Source of the DNA: Acholoe squamosa
Taxonomy: Eukaryota; Annelida; Polychaeta; Phyllodocida; Polynoidae
NCBI GenBank assembly: GCA_949317995.1
Contig: OX439039.1
Span: 71,620,002-71,684,001 of the forward strand
Length of the DNA stretch: 64,000 bases
Direction of reading: 5' to 3'
In this document: positions 34,296 to 44,745 of the stretch, one piece after another
How the letters are laid out: each line of letters opens with the position of its first letter
Numbering within the stretch: the first letter of the stretch is position 1
Position numbers and translations under genes: made by a program
Notes under the pieces: model-generated
Told to the model about the DNA's origin: nothing
Databases searched by the model: none
Seen by the model: only the letters and a program-made list of their open reading frames with translations

Positions 34296-35156
34296 CGATT
34301 CCCTTTCACACTGTTGATTTACAACAAAGGAAGCTTTGGTCCCAGCAGCTGTTAATCTGCATGAGGTGCAGTTCACTGCAATTATAGCAGCAAGCTCTGT
34401 AACCATGAAGCAGGATCAATTTAGATTTACAGCAATATATGCTGTAATTTAACAGCAGAATGTTTTGTAAATTAACAACAACAGTTTATGGCAATTATCA
34501 TAGCAGTTGACAAGATGTTATTTAAATGAATAGCAAAAGGTACAGTAAATCTACAACAGAATATGCTAGCTTCTCTGGTTCCAGCAAATATTGCTGCAAG
34601 TTTTTTAGCAATTAGCACCATTGTAGAATTACAGTTAATCTACGACAACTTACCTTATCTTTTGTATGCAATGTTATGGTGAACACACCGGTATTACTAT
34701 ATCACAAATCATTAATAACCTGTGGAGACATTATGTGGATTGAGGTGTAGACTGAAATAATGTGTACTACACAAACTAATTATTATGCTACTGCTCTCCA
34801 TGGGGAGAGGAAGTACAGGCAGAGGTAGGGTCAATATATGCACTCCACATTCCAATCCGGTGACTGGGTTGCTATACACAATTAACAGTACAAAGCTGCA
34901 TATATACATGGCTTATGGCTCATTTACCAAGCTGAGAAGTTTACAGAAGTCCTTTTTTTAAATTGCATCTTTCTGAAAAGTAAGTGCTGGGCAATTTGAA
35001 TATTGATTCCCAGGAGCAACAATGATGAATCTAAAATAAAAACACATTCCTGGAGGGGGTTACAGGATCTACAGCATCCCTCCACTTGTGTATGACTATG
35101 AGCTTATGAGCTTAGTTTCGGGTGTTTCACTGGGTATGCTTTCTGTATATTCATGC
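34296..35156. other. No gene recognised
   Basis: AT-rich, with many ACAGCA-type words between 34330 and 34640. No coding motif found. Confidence 0.45.
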
Positions 35157-35360
35157 CCAGTGGGCACACTGACGTAGATTCAGTATTGGCATTTGCAATG
35201 TTTACATATCAACAGTTGATTCAGGGTTGAATCATATTTGAATTTGAAAGTTCATGGTTCAATCAACATTGAAGTGATATGTCAACTGTTGATCTGATGT
35301 TGAAATGGGGATGGTTAATAAAACCGTAATGGAATCATTGAAGAAGTGTTGAATATCAAT
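35157..35360. mobile_element. Partial copy of the CCCAGTGGGCACA element
   Basis: It begins with CCCAGTGGGCACA and continues with TCAACAGTTGAT / TCAACATTGAA words, as in the complete element at 53486-53978. The other end is not clear. A flanking block near 35401 (AATTCATTAGAAATCCCAC) recurs at 49136. Confidence 0.65.
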
Positions 35361-35533
35361 CAACACTACCAACACATATCAGCCAGCTGTCAACTGTCAT
35401 CATAATACATACATTAAATTCATTAGAAATCCCACATGCTTACTTGCACTATTCTTTGATCATGCAAGAATGATTCATGAATTGTGCAACTTTGATATAA
35501 TCCAACCCCGCACTACACTAGCACCCACTGCAA

Positions 35534-35646
35534 TGGGGCTGTGTACAAATGATGTCATGCATTTTTGGACCATTTTGGACCCCCCCCTCCCCCCTTGTCA
35601 TGTTTCGTCATACAACACTTGACCCCCCCTTAGCATGACGTCATGC
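35534..35646. mobile_element. Short GACGTCATGC inverted-repeat element, copy 1
   Basis: TGGGGCTGTGTACAAATGAT at the left and GCATGACGTCATGC on the right mark the ends, with C-rich blocks between. Related copies are at 36886-37003 and 59547-59664. Confidence 0.65.
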
Positions 35647-36410
35647 AGAGAGATACCCCCCCCCCCAGGTGCATGAATAGTGAAGGTCTATAGGCTATAA
35701 ACAAATTAAAATGGTTCAAAGGGACATATAGTGGGTGTGAATTGGCAATAAAGGATAACATATATGCAAAGTGAAAAAAAAACTAGCACTGATCAACAAA
35801 TGAACAGAGAAACATGCCAAACACTGTCAGCTTATATAATGTATGGGTCTCTATATGCAGGATGTACCATTTCCATGCTTTATAGTTTTACACGGAGTAC
35901 TATGTTAGTGATCATACACAAGTATTTCCTGTCACAAAAGGACTTAAAAACTGTCTAGATCAATAATCCAATACAGTTAATAGTCTGCATTCTTTACAGT
36001 GAAAGTTGTACACTTGTCAGCGAAGAGAAAATCCCATATAGTTCAAGAGCTTGAATGTATTGATATATTGAATGTATTGATTTAATCTGTAACTTGAACC
36101 ATTATACAAGTGTACTAGAAATAGGTTTCAGGCAGAACATTTGAATTTAGTGAGTGGCCTAATAGAAAAAAAAAACTCAGAAAGCATCACAAATTCTCAG
36201 GAGACCATCAATTGCAATCATAGTTCCAATTTCTGATCTTACAAAGCAATCGAGTCACCTCAGCATTTTACTGTAGAATCTGCAAATAAGGTGAGTCCGA
36301 TAGAGTTCCATACAGACAAAGATGTGGAGAGTAAGTTTAGAGGGAGGTCCCCTTTATATCTCCCCAAGCATCCCCTTAGTGAAAATAGCAACAGGGTGGT
36401 GGAGAGCTCC
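35647..36410. other. No gene recognised
   Basis: Contains a C run near 35656 and AT-rich sequence. No motif found. Confidence 0.5.
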
Positions 36411-36548
36411 AGGGGAGTGTTCATTATTTATCAACAGTGGGACTCAAGGAGGGGGTGGATTGGGAGAGGAGCAAAATAATTTTGACACCTCAAGGAGGGG
36501 GGGCAATATCACACCTTTTGAAAAAGAAGCCTGTGGATTACTATGGAT
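36411..36548. mobile_element. G-rich inverted-repeat DNA element, truncated copy 3
   Basis: One terminus (GGGAGTGTTCATTATTTATC) and part of the interior match the copy at 4941-5219; the other end is missing. It is more diverged than the copies near 5 kb. Confidence 0.7.
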
Positions 36549-36885
36549 GCTGACCTGAGGCAACAGCAGCAGTTCAGGGGTATTTTAGATGCATCATTTT
36601 AGATCCTGAGTGCAGCAGTGGTCCTTTTCAAAAAGGGTTAAATTGGTATAGGTAGGATAGAGTAGTAGTGCCCCCTTATAGTGGCCTGGACATCACCTTG
36701 ATTTTACACTGACATTGATGGCAGTGACACTCATTGAGTGAGATGTCTGAGGAATGCATGCATGTAGGGCCTATACTATAGGTAATAAATATATGTCAGA
36801 TGAATGCATTAAACTTTCCTACCTTTACAAATCTTTTTACAAAAGTTTTTGTTCTTGCCAAAACCAAAGCATATTGTGATTTCTT
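36549..36885. other. No gene recognised
   Basis: No repeat edges or coding motif seen. Confidence 0.5.
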
Positions 36886-37003
36886 GATGACATGATGTCA
36901 TGCAGCCCATGACCCCCCCTCCCCCCCTTGTCATGCTTGGTCATGGCAAGTGGAACCCCCCCTCCCCCCCTCCTGCATGACGTCATTTGTACACAGCCCC
37001 CAT
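36886..37003. mobile_element. Short GACGTCATGC inverted-repeat element, copy 2
   Basis: Left CATGATGTCATGCAGCCCAT and right GCATGACGTCATTTGTACAC flank two C-rich blocks. It has the same design as the copy at 35534-35646. It ends about 90 bases before the envelope-like frame. Confidence 0.65.
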
Positions 37004-37089
37004 GCCAATAGGACTTGACAAATTTGTAGTAGAACTAAGGAACCCATATCTGTAATGACATGCAATAACGAATCAAGAGTAATTCATAA

Positions 37090-37968
37090 TCTAGGTCATA
37101 TTTTATTACTACGATTCCATGTCAATGTAAAGTGTTGACTGGTGGACTGATATTAACTGGTAATAACATATCATGTGAAATCAAGTCTTTCAAGGGACAA
37201 GTAGTGTACCACACATACAATCTGCCTATAATACAGCATTTTAGCAGCAGATTTTTGAACATTTCGGGATCTAGAACATCTTTGATACCTATTGTATTCA
37301 AATCAAAGGCGTTAATCATGCTACACGAGCAGCTAGACATGGAAAAAGCAACCCTCACCCCACATGCATTAGACTTAAGAAACACAGCCAAATCTATTAG
37401 AAATAAGGCACACTCTTTGGACCATTATAAAGGTCTATTGTCGACAATGGATTCAATAACGTCACATCCATTGCTAGAAGGTCTAAGTATAGCCTTATCA
37501 GTATGCTCGCTACTGATATGCCTGTACTTATGGAGAAAGATAACTGGAATTTGGACAATTTTTCTGCTCAGCAAACATACTATAGGTATGAACATAACAG
37601 CATGGAAATCAGTCTTTAAATCACTTGACACAATGAATAAGAAATCTGACAAAACTCTGGACACTGAACTCTCAATAATGAATATCAGTAATAGATACAA
37701 TGATTTCACAGTAGTGTTGGTATTGATCATGATCATCTACATTGTAATAAAGATAATGAAATGTAAGATAGCCAGACGTATGACTGTAAAGTCAGTAGAC
37801 ATCGATATGCCATATGTAGCACTAAAACTGTACAGAAAATGGAATAGTATCATAATTCCACTCACATCAATCAGATATGAACCAAACATGTTCAAAATAA
37901 ACTCACGAACACCTATGTTGAAAGTTCGTCAAAACGGCTGTCTGAAGCAACACCTCGAGCTGATCTAG
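37090..37968 (+). CDS. Envelope-like membrane protein fragment, probably from a retroelement or endogenous virus
   Basis: The frame is open from about 37090 (after a TAA) to 37968, with no good ATG near its beginning, so the N-terminus is missing or on another exon. Early residues include CQCK and NNISC. A helical Lys/Leu-rich stretch (HALDLRNTAKSIRNKAHSL) then leads to HPLLEGLSIALSVCSLLICL, a membrane segment ended by WRK. A second hydrophobic segment (FTVVLVLIMIIYIVIKI) follows about 75 residues later. Paired cysteines, helix, then membrane anchor is the layout of class I envelope proteins of retroelements; this is inference from layout, not a family match. It could also be another membrane protein. 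It has no stop over 290 codons, unlike most decayed elements nearby. Confidence 0.45.
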   Translation, partial: SRSYFITTIPCQCKVLTGGLILTGNNISCEIKSFKGQVVYHTYNLPIIQHFSSRFLNISGSRTSLIPIVFKSKALIMLHEQLDMEKATLTPHALDLRNTAKSIRNKAHSLDHYKGLLSTMDSITSHPLLEGLSIALSVCSLLICLYLWRKITGIWTIFLLSKHTIGMNITAWKSVFKSLDTMNKKSDKTLDTELSIMNISNRYNDFTVVLVLIMIIYIVIKIMKCKIARRMTVKSVDIDMPYVALKLYRKWNSIIIPLTSIRYEPNMFKINSRTPMLKVRQNGCLKQHLELI

Positions 37969-38013
37969 GCACATGAAAACAAAATCTCATTAACATTATG
38001 TGAAAGGTCAATC

Positions 38014-38190
38014 ATGGAAATCGTATTACCTAACAAGGTATACATCCCATTTAAGCAAAGATTCCAAATATTGAAATCATTAAGGGACCATGAATACCCT
38101 AGATTTGGAATGGTAATTATATGTAATGGTAAATACCATCAACTACCCCCAGCAACGCTGGACAATGTAGTCATAGACAGCAATGAATAA
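38014..38190 (+). CDS. Small hypothetical protein of 58 residues
   Basis: An ATG frame starts 45 bases after the envelope-like frame ends, on the same strand. It encodes a compact protein with IPFKQRFQILKSL and YPRFGMVIICNGKYHQLP and ends with TAA at 38188-38190. Composition is protein-like and the spacing suggests it belongs to the same unit, perhaps as a second cistron. I do not recognise it. An inserted transposon begins 18 bases after it. Confidence 0.4.
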   Translation: MEIVLPNKVYIPFKQRFQILKSLRDHEYPRFGMVIICNGKYHQLPPATLDNVVIDSNE

Positions 38191-38208
38191 GTGTACAATA
38201 ATCATATA

Positions 38209-39412
38209 CCCATGTAGCAAGCCCGCTTAGGGCCAATTCAGTTTTAGCTCAGATAAGCTGGTTCAAAGCGGGCAGAACACTATTCATGGTTTTAGGTTGG
38301 GCAAATGGTGGGTTTCCAGTCAGGGCCACATTGATTTGCCCTAATAGGGCAAACTGAACTAAGACTGTTGGGCTCCCGACAGTTTTTGTCCTCAGTAAGT
38401 TGTGTGGGCCACATAAGGCTAAATGATTTGGGCACAGAGCAGCTTCAAAATGGGCAAACACTTTGGGCACAGATTGGTTTCAAGGTGGGCACCCCGAATC
38501 AGGCATAGATCAGTTCCAAAGATAATTCCCCAGACAGGGTTGAGGATGGGTTTGCACAAGGCATACTGAGCTGGGAGTTCTGAACTTTGCCACTAGATGA
38601 CCCCACTATGTCTGATGTACAGCTTTCCCCCCCATGTCAGTATTGATTTTCTTTAGTATGATATAACAGAAATAGGCTAATGAATCCTATAAATCATAAC
38701 AGTACACAAATCTTCTCAGAGTTTGGATCTACTGGCAAAATACATTTGAAATGTGCAAAGTTAGGTGATGTCAGCAGTTTTTAATGTGACTACACCATTC
38801 CTGTGGTAATCATTTTATATTGAAGTATGCTACCCTTTGGGAGGCACTATGACCTTGAAGGCTAGCATGTTACTTGACTAGGTCTGGTTGACATGCCTTG
38901 GCCAACTAAGTTTGAATTGATGGTTCTACTGTATTATGATGATGGAGAGAGTAATACAGTATCTTTAGTCTCCCTCCAACTATGGAGGCCAAGGGGAGGG
39001 GCTAGCACCTGGAGGCTAGCAGAGCATTTCCAGGGTTCAGAATTTTAGAAAATGAGGAAAAAATAGATTTTTTATAATATCTATCCCAGATGGCGCCACC
39101 TGATCAAAGTGGTCAGCCCACTTTCAGCCACACCAAAAACCCATGTTGACCCCAAAATGATAAATTTTGACCAGATGGCGCCATGTGATCAAAGTGGGCA
39201 GCCCACTTTCAGCCACACCAAAAACCATGTTGAACCCAAACCCATCCTGAGACTGATCTGTGCCCATATTGGTTAGCCCAGTGTGGCCCACGCACCTCAC
39301 TGAGGACAGAAACTGTCAGCAGCCCATCAGTTAGCCCATTGCGGCCCACATCAGAAGCCACACCAAATAAAGTGTGGGCCACAGTAGGGCCACATCACCT
39401 TTGCTACCTGGG
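38209..39412. mobile_element. DNA transposon with CCCAKGTAGCAA termini
   Basis: CCCATGTAGCAA at the left pairs with TTGCTACCTGGG at the right with one mismatch. ATATA / TATAT flanks could be the target duplication. The interior repeats GGGCCACA / GTGGCCC words and has a direct repeat of about 85 bp (CAGATGGCGCCA at 39089 and 39173). No transposase frame, so non-autonomous. Confidence 0.75.
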
Positions 39413-39545
39413 TATATATGCTTTCTAGGAAATAAGGTAAGAAACCGGTGAGTTGACACAATACATCAACCCATAGAAGTTATAGCGTGCAATCATATTA
39501 CATAAAACTGTGAACTCATACCGATATGCATTTATCTTAATATAG

Positions 39546-40055
39546 GGATGACGAAACCCCATACTACCCCAGTATTTGGTCGAACCATTGTGGCTGTGGC
39601 ATTCAAACAGATGCAGATATAGACCTTAAGGTCGATGTAGTCCATATCCGCGACGTCTTTGGGGAAACGTACCTGATGAGGCGACCCAACTGGGACGCCC
39701 TCCGGAAGACATCACTGCATTTAAAGGCGTGGAGATCAACCGGAGAGAGCCAAGTGGACACTTGGGAAAGGGACATGGCACGGCAAAGCCCAATGGACGT
39801 GGCCCCGCCCCTAGACTCTCCAGAGGGGCCACCCATCCTCTAACCAATTTATGTAAAGGAGTAGGAGGAAGCTGCCCAAGATGCCTGGGAGGCAGAAACC
39901 ACCTTTGCTAGAGTCCTGACGACCGTTCCAATAGCCGTCGTCGCCCCACAAATGATGTTTCCCATGGGTGACGACTGGAGTGACTTCACCAGCTACGACC
40001 TCTTTGCAGCCTTCGATGACTGCGAAGAGAACGTCAATGCACTGAATCTGCAATG
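39546..40055 (+). pseudogene. Decayed coding stretch, GC-richer than its surroundings, two in-frame stops
   Basis: A single phase from 39546 reads as protein-like sequence and is broken only by TAA at 39841-39843 and TAG at 39859-39861. Landmarks are YYPSIWSNHCGCG, DVVHIRDVFGETYLMRRPNW, PMDVAPPLDSPEGPP and, after the stops, AQDAWEAETTFARVL and GDDWSDFTSYDLFAAFDDC. The stretch ends at TGA near 40055. It follows an AG-ending pyrimidine-poor segment, so an exon start near 39545 is possible. It is rich in acidic residues, Pro and Trp. The family is not recognised; a virus-like or retroelement structural protein is one option given the envelope-like frame upstream. Confidence 0.5.
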
Positions 40056-40825
40056 AGAAACATGACTTTAAAATGCAGGACAGTAATGACATTTTTTGTT
40101 TTTCAGTTCAAACAATTATATGCCAGCAATTATTGAACTAGACTGGTTATACCATATGAATTATCATCTAAAGTGAAGGATGAGCGAACTAAATGAATGA
40201 CTGACATCATAAGCTAATATATATATTCTATGAAAATTGAAATGAAAAGACTTACTGATATATACTTTTTCATACATATACAATGATTGACAATGATTGA
40301 TATCAATAATGCCACTCGTCATCATAGAAAATGACATTTCTATATGCAGAACATATATGAGTGACATTGCAAGCAATATGGTTAATTGATTAATTTGCAA
40401 AACTACCATGTTGATACCTATAATCATATGAGTTAGAAAATTAAGGTATATCAGCTATTCAAACTAGGAATAAAAGCTTACCTAGATCATCGCTGATTGA
40501 AAGCCCTGATAAATATTCAAAAGGGTGTAGTTGTTAAGTCGTTCTTGGTAAACTTGTGCGCATATGTGTACACATGAATAGGTATTGGTTTTCAATGAAT
40601 ATGAGAAGTAGTCACTATAATATCCATGGCACAGCAGATAGTCTTATAAATAACGTTCATTGTTTATGAGTGCCATCAATGATAATAAATGTATTGCCAT
40701 TGTATAGTTTATGAATTTTCATCATAATACCCTATTAAGGTACAAAACTGCCATTATCAATACACTAGCATAATTTTGATTATTAATGAATATTGAATAG
40801 ATTTACTATATATATGTATGTATAT
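40056..40825. other. No gene recognised
   Basis: Strongly AT-rich, with many short ATATAT runs. It leads to the left end of the plus-strand PAT-like element. Confidence 0.5.
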
Positions 40826-40958
40826 GGAACTATATACACTCGTGTATATATAATTAGCCACGGATGGTCTCCAGTATATAAGGGGGAACTTTGAATCAAC
40901 CATCAGTTGGCCTATACAGGTAACACCAGGCCAGGTTTACCTCAATTTTAAATTTTTT
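40826..40958 (+). repeat. Split direct repeat A1
   Basis: GGAACTATATACACTCGTG, TATATAATTAGCC, TCTCCAGTATATAAGGGGGA, CAGGTAACACCA and CCTCAATTTTAAATTTTT are shared with A2 at 44409-44618. About 80 bases of A2 (44450-44525) are missing here. The TATATAAGG box is a likely promoter for the element. Confidence 0.88.
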
Positions 40959-41003
40959 GAAGTGTTTTTTTCTTGGATTTAGGGGTTATTTACTTAACCA
41001 AAA

Positions 41004-41818
41004 ATGGACAAGAAACCAGCAAGGAGTTCTAAGGCAAAATCTGCCCAGAAAAAATAGGCAAGATCGGCTTAATCGGCTTCAAAATCAGCCAACTTAGGAT
41101 GTTCAAGCGAGTTGGACCTATCTAGTGGGGGTCAGGTACCTTCATCGCCCAACCAAGGTAATGGGTTTGAGGATAGTCTGCTTGTTAACCAGATGAACGA
41201 TGACAGGATTAACACACTGGAGGGCGAGTTACGCGAGATTAAGGACCTTCTACGGGATGTAGTTGCTACTAGAGGGGATCGGAAAGATGAGACTTTGGGC
41301 TCAAACAACATCAAAGCATCATTCCAGTACCAAAGTTGGTGAGTTTAATCAAGAACGGTACATTAAAAAACGTCAACACTATTGAAAAACTGGTTTTGGT
41401 GAATATGAAATTTATTCTTGATGCATACAAAGAGGGCGATGATGTTGAAGGCATGTTGAGGCATTTGGAAATGTTGGTTGAAAAGTCTGGTACCAAGATT
41501 TATACTGTGGCAGTTCTTGTTGCATATGACAAATCAGTTAGGTCTAGGGCTAATGAAGATGGTATTGAGGCCTTTGGCACTATTGAAAAATCTGATATCC
41601 TTAGACAAATATCTTATGACGGCACAGTTCAAGCCCAAATGGGTTATGCTTCTAAGCCTAAGAATGTGGGAAAATCTAAGGTCTCTAACAACTCATGTTA
41701 TGCATTCAACAGAGCTGAAGGGTGCTTGAGAGATTCCTGCAAGTATAAACATATCTGTAGTAGTTGTAGTGTTTCTGGACATAACAAGACTGAATGTCAA
41801 AAATCTAGAAATGATTAG
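41004..41818 (+). pseudogene. Gag-like protein with CCCH and CCHC zinc motifs, degraded
   Basis: ATG at 41004 opens a Lys/Ser-rich start (MDKKPARSSKAKSAQKK), but TAG and TAA follow in the same phase before 41075. The frame then continues to 41340 with DRINTLEGELREIKDLLRDV, a probable coiled coil. After frameshifts near 41320-41360 the rest is open to 41818: NVNTIEKLVLVNMKF, then C-x8-C-x4-C-x3-H, then C-x2-C-x4-H-x4-C at about 41697-41795. The second motif is a typical nucleic-acid-binding zinc knuckle. It is collinear with the Gag on the minus strand at 12400-13265. Confidence 0.8.
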
Positions 41819-41824
41819 GAATAC

Positions 41825-42106
41825 GTGGGAAGCCAATGTCCTATGGCTGGCAGTTATGTGTGTTTGATGCCAGATCCAGTTATAGTAGGTTTGGTAGATG
41901 TTGGCTTACCTCCACATACCACCCCAGTACAGGAGGTGGGAAACACGGATGGGGTTAGTGAATTAACTCAACCACCTAAGCCCATAATAGAACAGGAGAG
42001 TCTTGTTAACATAGTTAATCAAGGTGTATTCCAAGAATTTAATTCTTTGGAAAATGTGGAAGAGGTTAATAATACTGTTAACCCAAATGATCTGTGGTTG
42101 ACCTGA
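41825..42106 (+). pseudogene. Pol N-terminal region, cut by deletion
   Basis: It corresponds loosely to the acidic N-terminal region of Pol in the sister copy (12348 leftwards). It is followed almost directly, in another frame, by the RT motif VVDLKSAYR, so roughly 190 residues seen in the sister are missing between them. Confidence 0.55.
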
Positions 42107-42629
42107 AATCTGCTTATAGAACTATAAATGTATATGATCCTCATACAACTATGCAGGGTCTCAGGTGGAATTTGGGACATGGAGATGAGTACTATGTCAG
42201 CAATAGGTTAACATTTGGTCTTAAATGTGCGCCCTATATATTCAATAGAATAGCTGACTTCATTGTAGAGGTAGCAAAATTCTAAGGTGTTTAGAGAGTT
42301 GTCAATTATTGGATGACTTTATAGTGATAGCTGACTCCTATGACGATTGTCTCACCCAAAGAAACTTGTTAATTGAGTGCATGCAATACATGTGTTTTGT
42401 AATCTTGGAGGAGAAAGTGACTGATCCAGCACAAGAGTGTAAACTTCTAGGTATTGTCATTGATTCTAGGAAATTAGAATTATTACTGCCTAAGGATAAA
42501 GTGTTGAAAATGAAAAATGTTCTGTTGGACAATGCCAATAGAAAATTCATCTCGAAAAAAGAGTTTGGAGAGGATTGGTGGTCTTATGTCATTCTGCTCT
42601 CAAGTAGTCAAAGGTGGGAGAACTTTTAG
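42094..42629 (+). pseudogene. Reverse transcriptase fragment of the PAT-like element
   Basis: The first frame (42094-42285) has VVDLKSAYRTI and RLTFGLKCAPYIFN and ends in stops that replace two residues kept in the sister. After a one-base deletion at the catalytic site (NY then LDDF in a new frame, near 42306-42324), the second frame runs to 42629 with FIVIADSYDDC, KLLGIVIDSRK and LLPKDKV. Both catalytic Asp codons are still present, but no continuous enzyme can be made. Confidence 0.85.
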
Positions 42630-43335
42630 CAGAAGAATATTTGACTCATGTGCTTGCGCTAGACCTAAAGGCTATATTAGGATATCTGAATGTACCAGAC
42701 AGGAATTGCGTTGGTGGTTGGATTTTTGTAGCATTTTCAACTGTAAGAGTCTGATCCTTAACGACTTGGTACATACCGCAATGTATTCAGATTCATCTGT
42801 TAAGAGCTTTGGTGCCTAAGTGGGGAAGGACTTTTTGTATGGAGACTGGACATCTTATGATAAGTTCAATTTAGGGGTGGGTCATTTTTCCCTCTCTCCA
42901 GTGCTTGATAATCTGAAAGATCAACACAGAAATATCAATGTGTATGAATTGTACCCTGTTATGGTGGGCTTAAAACATTGGATTTCTAGTTATAAAAATA
43001 AAAGAATCCATTGTATAACGGACAACATGCAAGTTCTAGCCATGATCAATACAGGTAGATCAAAATATAAACTTTGCATGGCATGGTTGAGAGAATTTTT
43101 TTTGTTGTGTTTTATCAACAATGTGGAAATTTATGCTATTTATATTAAGTCCGACGATAATATTCTGGCTGATCAATTGTCGAGACTTGCTTATAAAGAT
43201 AATATGCCTAAAAAGTGTGTCACCACTCTACATTATAATAACATGTGCTGTTTTGATTCCAGAGTGGAAGAGGTTGCAAAAAATAAAAAGGTATCTTTTG
43301 GACCAGGGTGTGTCAGGGAATACTTGGAGAACTAG
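42540..43335 (+). pseudogene. RNase H domain of the PAT-like element, one stop
   Basis: One phase with a single TAA or TAG-type stop after SFGA (42817-42819). Motifs in order: QVVKGGRTFSRR, YSDSSVKSFGA (first Asp), INVYELYPV (Glu), ITDNMQVLAMINTG (second Asp) and NILADQLSRLAY (last Asp, near 43160-43195). The frame ends at 43335 and overlaps the recombinase frame by about 80 bases in a different phase, as is common in this family. Confidence 0.85.
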
Positions 43336-44185
43336 GAAACAACAACTTAAAAGGTATAGGAAATTTTGTAAAAGATTTAGTTTACAACTTTTTCCTTGTT
43401 TTTCATCACAAGGTTCAATATATGCAGTGTATCTGTCTGAGTACAAGAAGCCTTCATCTGTAAAAAAATGTATGTCTGCGGTTTGGTACCAACAGAAGTT
43501 AAAAGGTTTCATTGATTACAGCAGTAATTTCATGTTGAAGAAGACATTGGATGGTATTGAGAGGCATGATACTAATCCTACAAGAGAGATTCACCCTTTG
43601 ACTCCTCAAGAAATGCTAAAATTAAGGTCCAATTTAGACCTATCTAACAGAGCAGACATGAAATTTTGGTTGGCTATATCAACATGTTATAGAGGTGTAC
43701 TTAGGATAGGCCATGTGGTAAAATCCCCTCACATTTTGAGGGTAGGCGACGTCAAGTTTAAAAGTGAATATGTTAGCCTGCATGTAAAAACTTCTAAAAC
43801 TGATCAGCTTGGTAGAGGTTCTTTTAATGTATTCTTGGTTAGGAATGACAGTTCCTTGTTGTGTCCATATATGGGTTTGCAGTATTTGTGTAAAGGCAGG
43901 AATAAAAATGACTACCTGTTTAAATCTAAAGGTAAAGGTATGGAGTACCAGTATGTCAATTCTAATTTGAAACATCTAGCTTTACAGTCTAATATCCAAG
44001 GTTGCATTTCTACTCATTCTCTTAGGCATGGAGGTACCACGATGTTAAAGGATGCTGGCCTCAGTATAGAGGATATTAAAAGGAAGGTTAACTGGAAATC
44101 AAATGCTGTGTATGGTTATTTACATAACTATAAGGATGAATTGTTACAGTTGGATAGGTTGTGCCAATCTCATTTGCAATGCTGA
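43254..44185 (+). CDS. Tyrosine recombinase of the PAT-like element, open frame
   Basis: This enzyme would integrate the circular DNA intermediate. The phase is already open at 43121, but residues before about 43254 read the RNase H region in the wrong frame. Authentic sequence begins around KRYLLDQGVSGNTW. The N-terminal domain is basic (TRKQQLKRYRKFCKRF). The first arginine is in YRGVLR (43688-43705), the lysine motif is TSKTD (near 43791), HxxR is THSLRHGG (H at 44014, R at 44023), then NWKS and the nucleophile Tyr in AVYGYLH (44111-44120). All five positions are intact, so this is the best preserved gene of the element. It stops at 44183-44185. Confidence 0.9.
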
Positions 44186-44229
44186 TTGGTGTGTGTTTAC
44201 ATGTGTTTGGCGTGGCTATATGTGTGTTT

Positions 44230-44408
44230 GGCATGTATGGTGCTGATAGCCCCAAGGTCAGTAACCCACCAAACTTATCTGTCTGTGTTCAGATCATTTA
44301 TTATATTATCTCCATTATGATATTCATTATATACTATATCATCTCCATTATCATATTTAGGTAAACAGTATTACCAGTATATTATCCCCTGGTAGCGAGA
44401 TAACTTAT
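44230..44408 (+). repeat. Split direct repeat B1
   Basis: It starts GGCATGTATGGTGCTGATAG and ends AGCGAGATAACTTATGG. B2 (44701-44744) has the same start and end, but a middle of about 135 bases is missing there. B1 directly adjoins A2. Confidence 0.82.
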
Positions 44409-44618
44409 GGAATTATATACACTTGTGTATGTATATATAATTAGCCGCGGACGGTTAGGGGACTACTTGCAGAGCACAGGAATATCTATGATGTCATAGC
44501 ATGACGTCATGGTAAACAGGTCTCCAGTATATAAGGGGGAACTTTGAATCAACCGTCAGTTGGACAATTCACCTGTACAGGTAACACCATGCCAGGTGTA
44601 CCTCAATTTTAAATTTTT
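44409..44618 (+). repeat. Split direct repeat A2
   Basis: Matches A1 at 40826-40958 and holds about 80 extra bases, including TGATGTCATAGCATGACGTCA, a small inverted pair. The full-length form is probably this copy. Confidence 0.88.
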
Positions 44619-44700
44619 AATCTTACTATTTTATTATTTTTCAATTTGTACTGACTTATCCTTTTTGTCAACTAATTATTACGGTTGTCTTATTAATAAA

Positions 44701-44744
44701 GGCATGTATGGTGCTGATAGCCCCAAGGTAGCGAGATAACTTAT
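44701..44744 (+). repeat. Split direct repeat B2, right end of the element
   Basis: GGCATGTATGGTGCTGATAG through GAGATAACTTAT repeats both edges of B1 with its middle deleted. A TA microsatellite follows at once. Confidence 0.8.
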
Positions 44745-44745
44745 A

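Noticed and set aside
39603-39847. Two overlapping minus-strand frames of 73-77 codons
   Set aside because: They are antisense to the GC-rich coding relic, and the plus phase explains the composition better.
43121-43253. N-terminal 44 codons of the open frame that carries the recombinase
   Set aside because: This part reads the RNase H gene in a wrong phase; authentic recombinase sequence starts near 43254.
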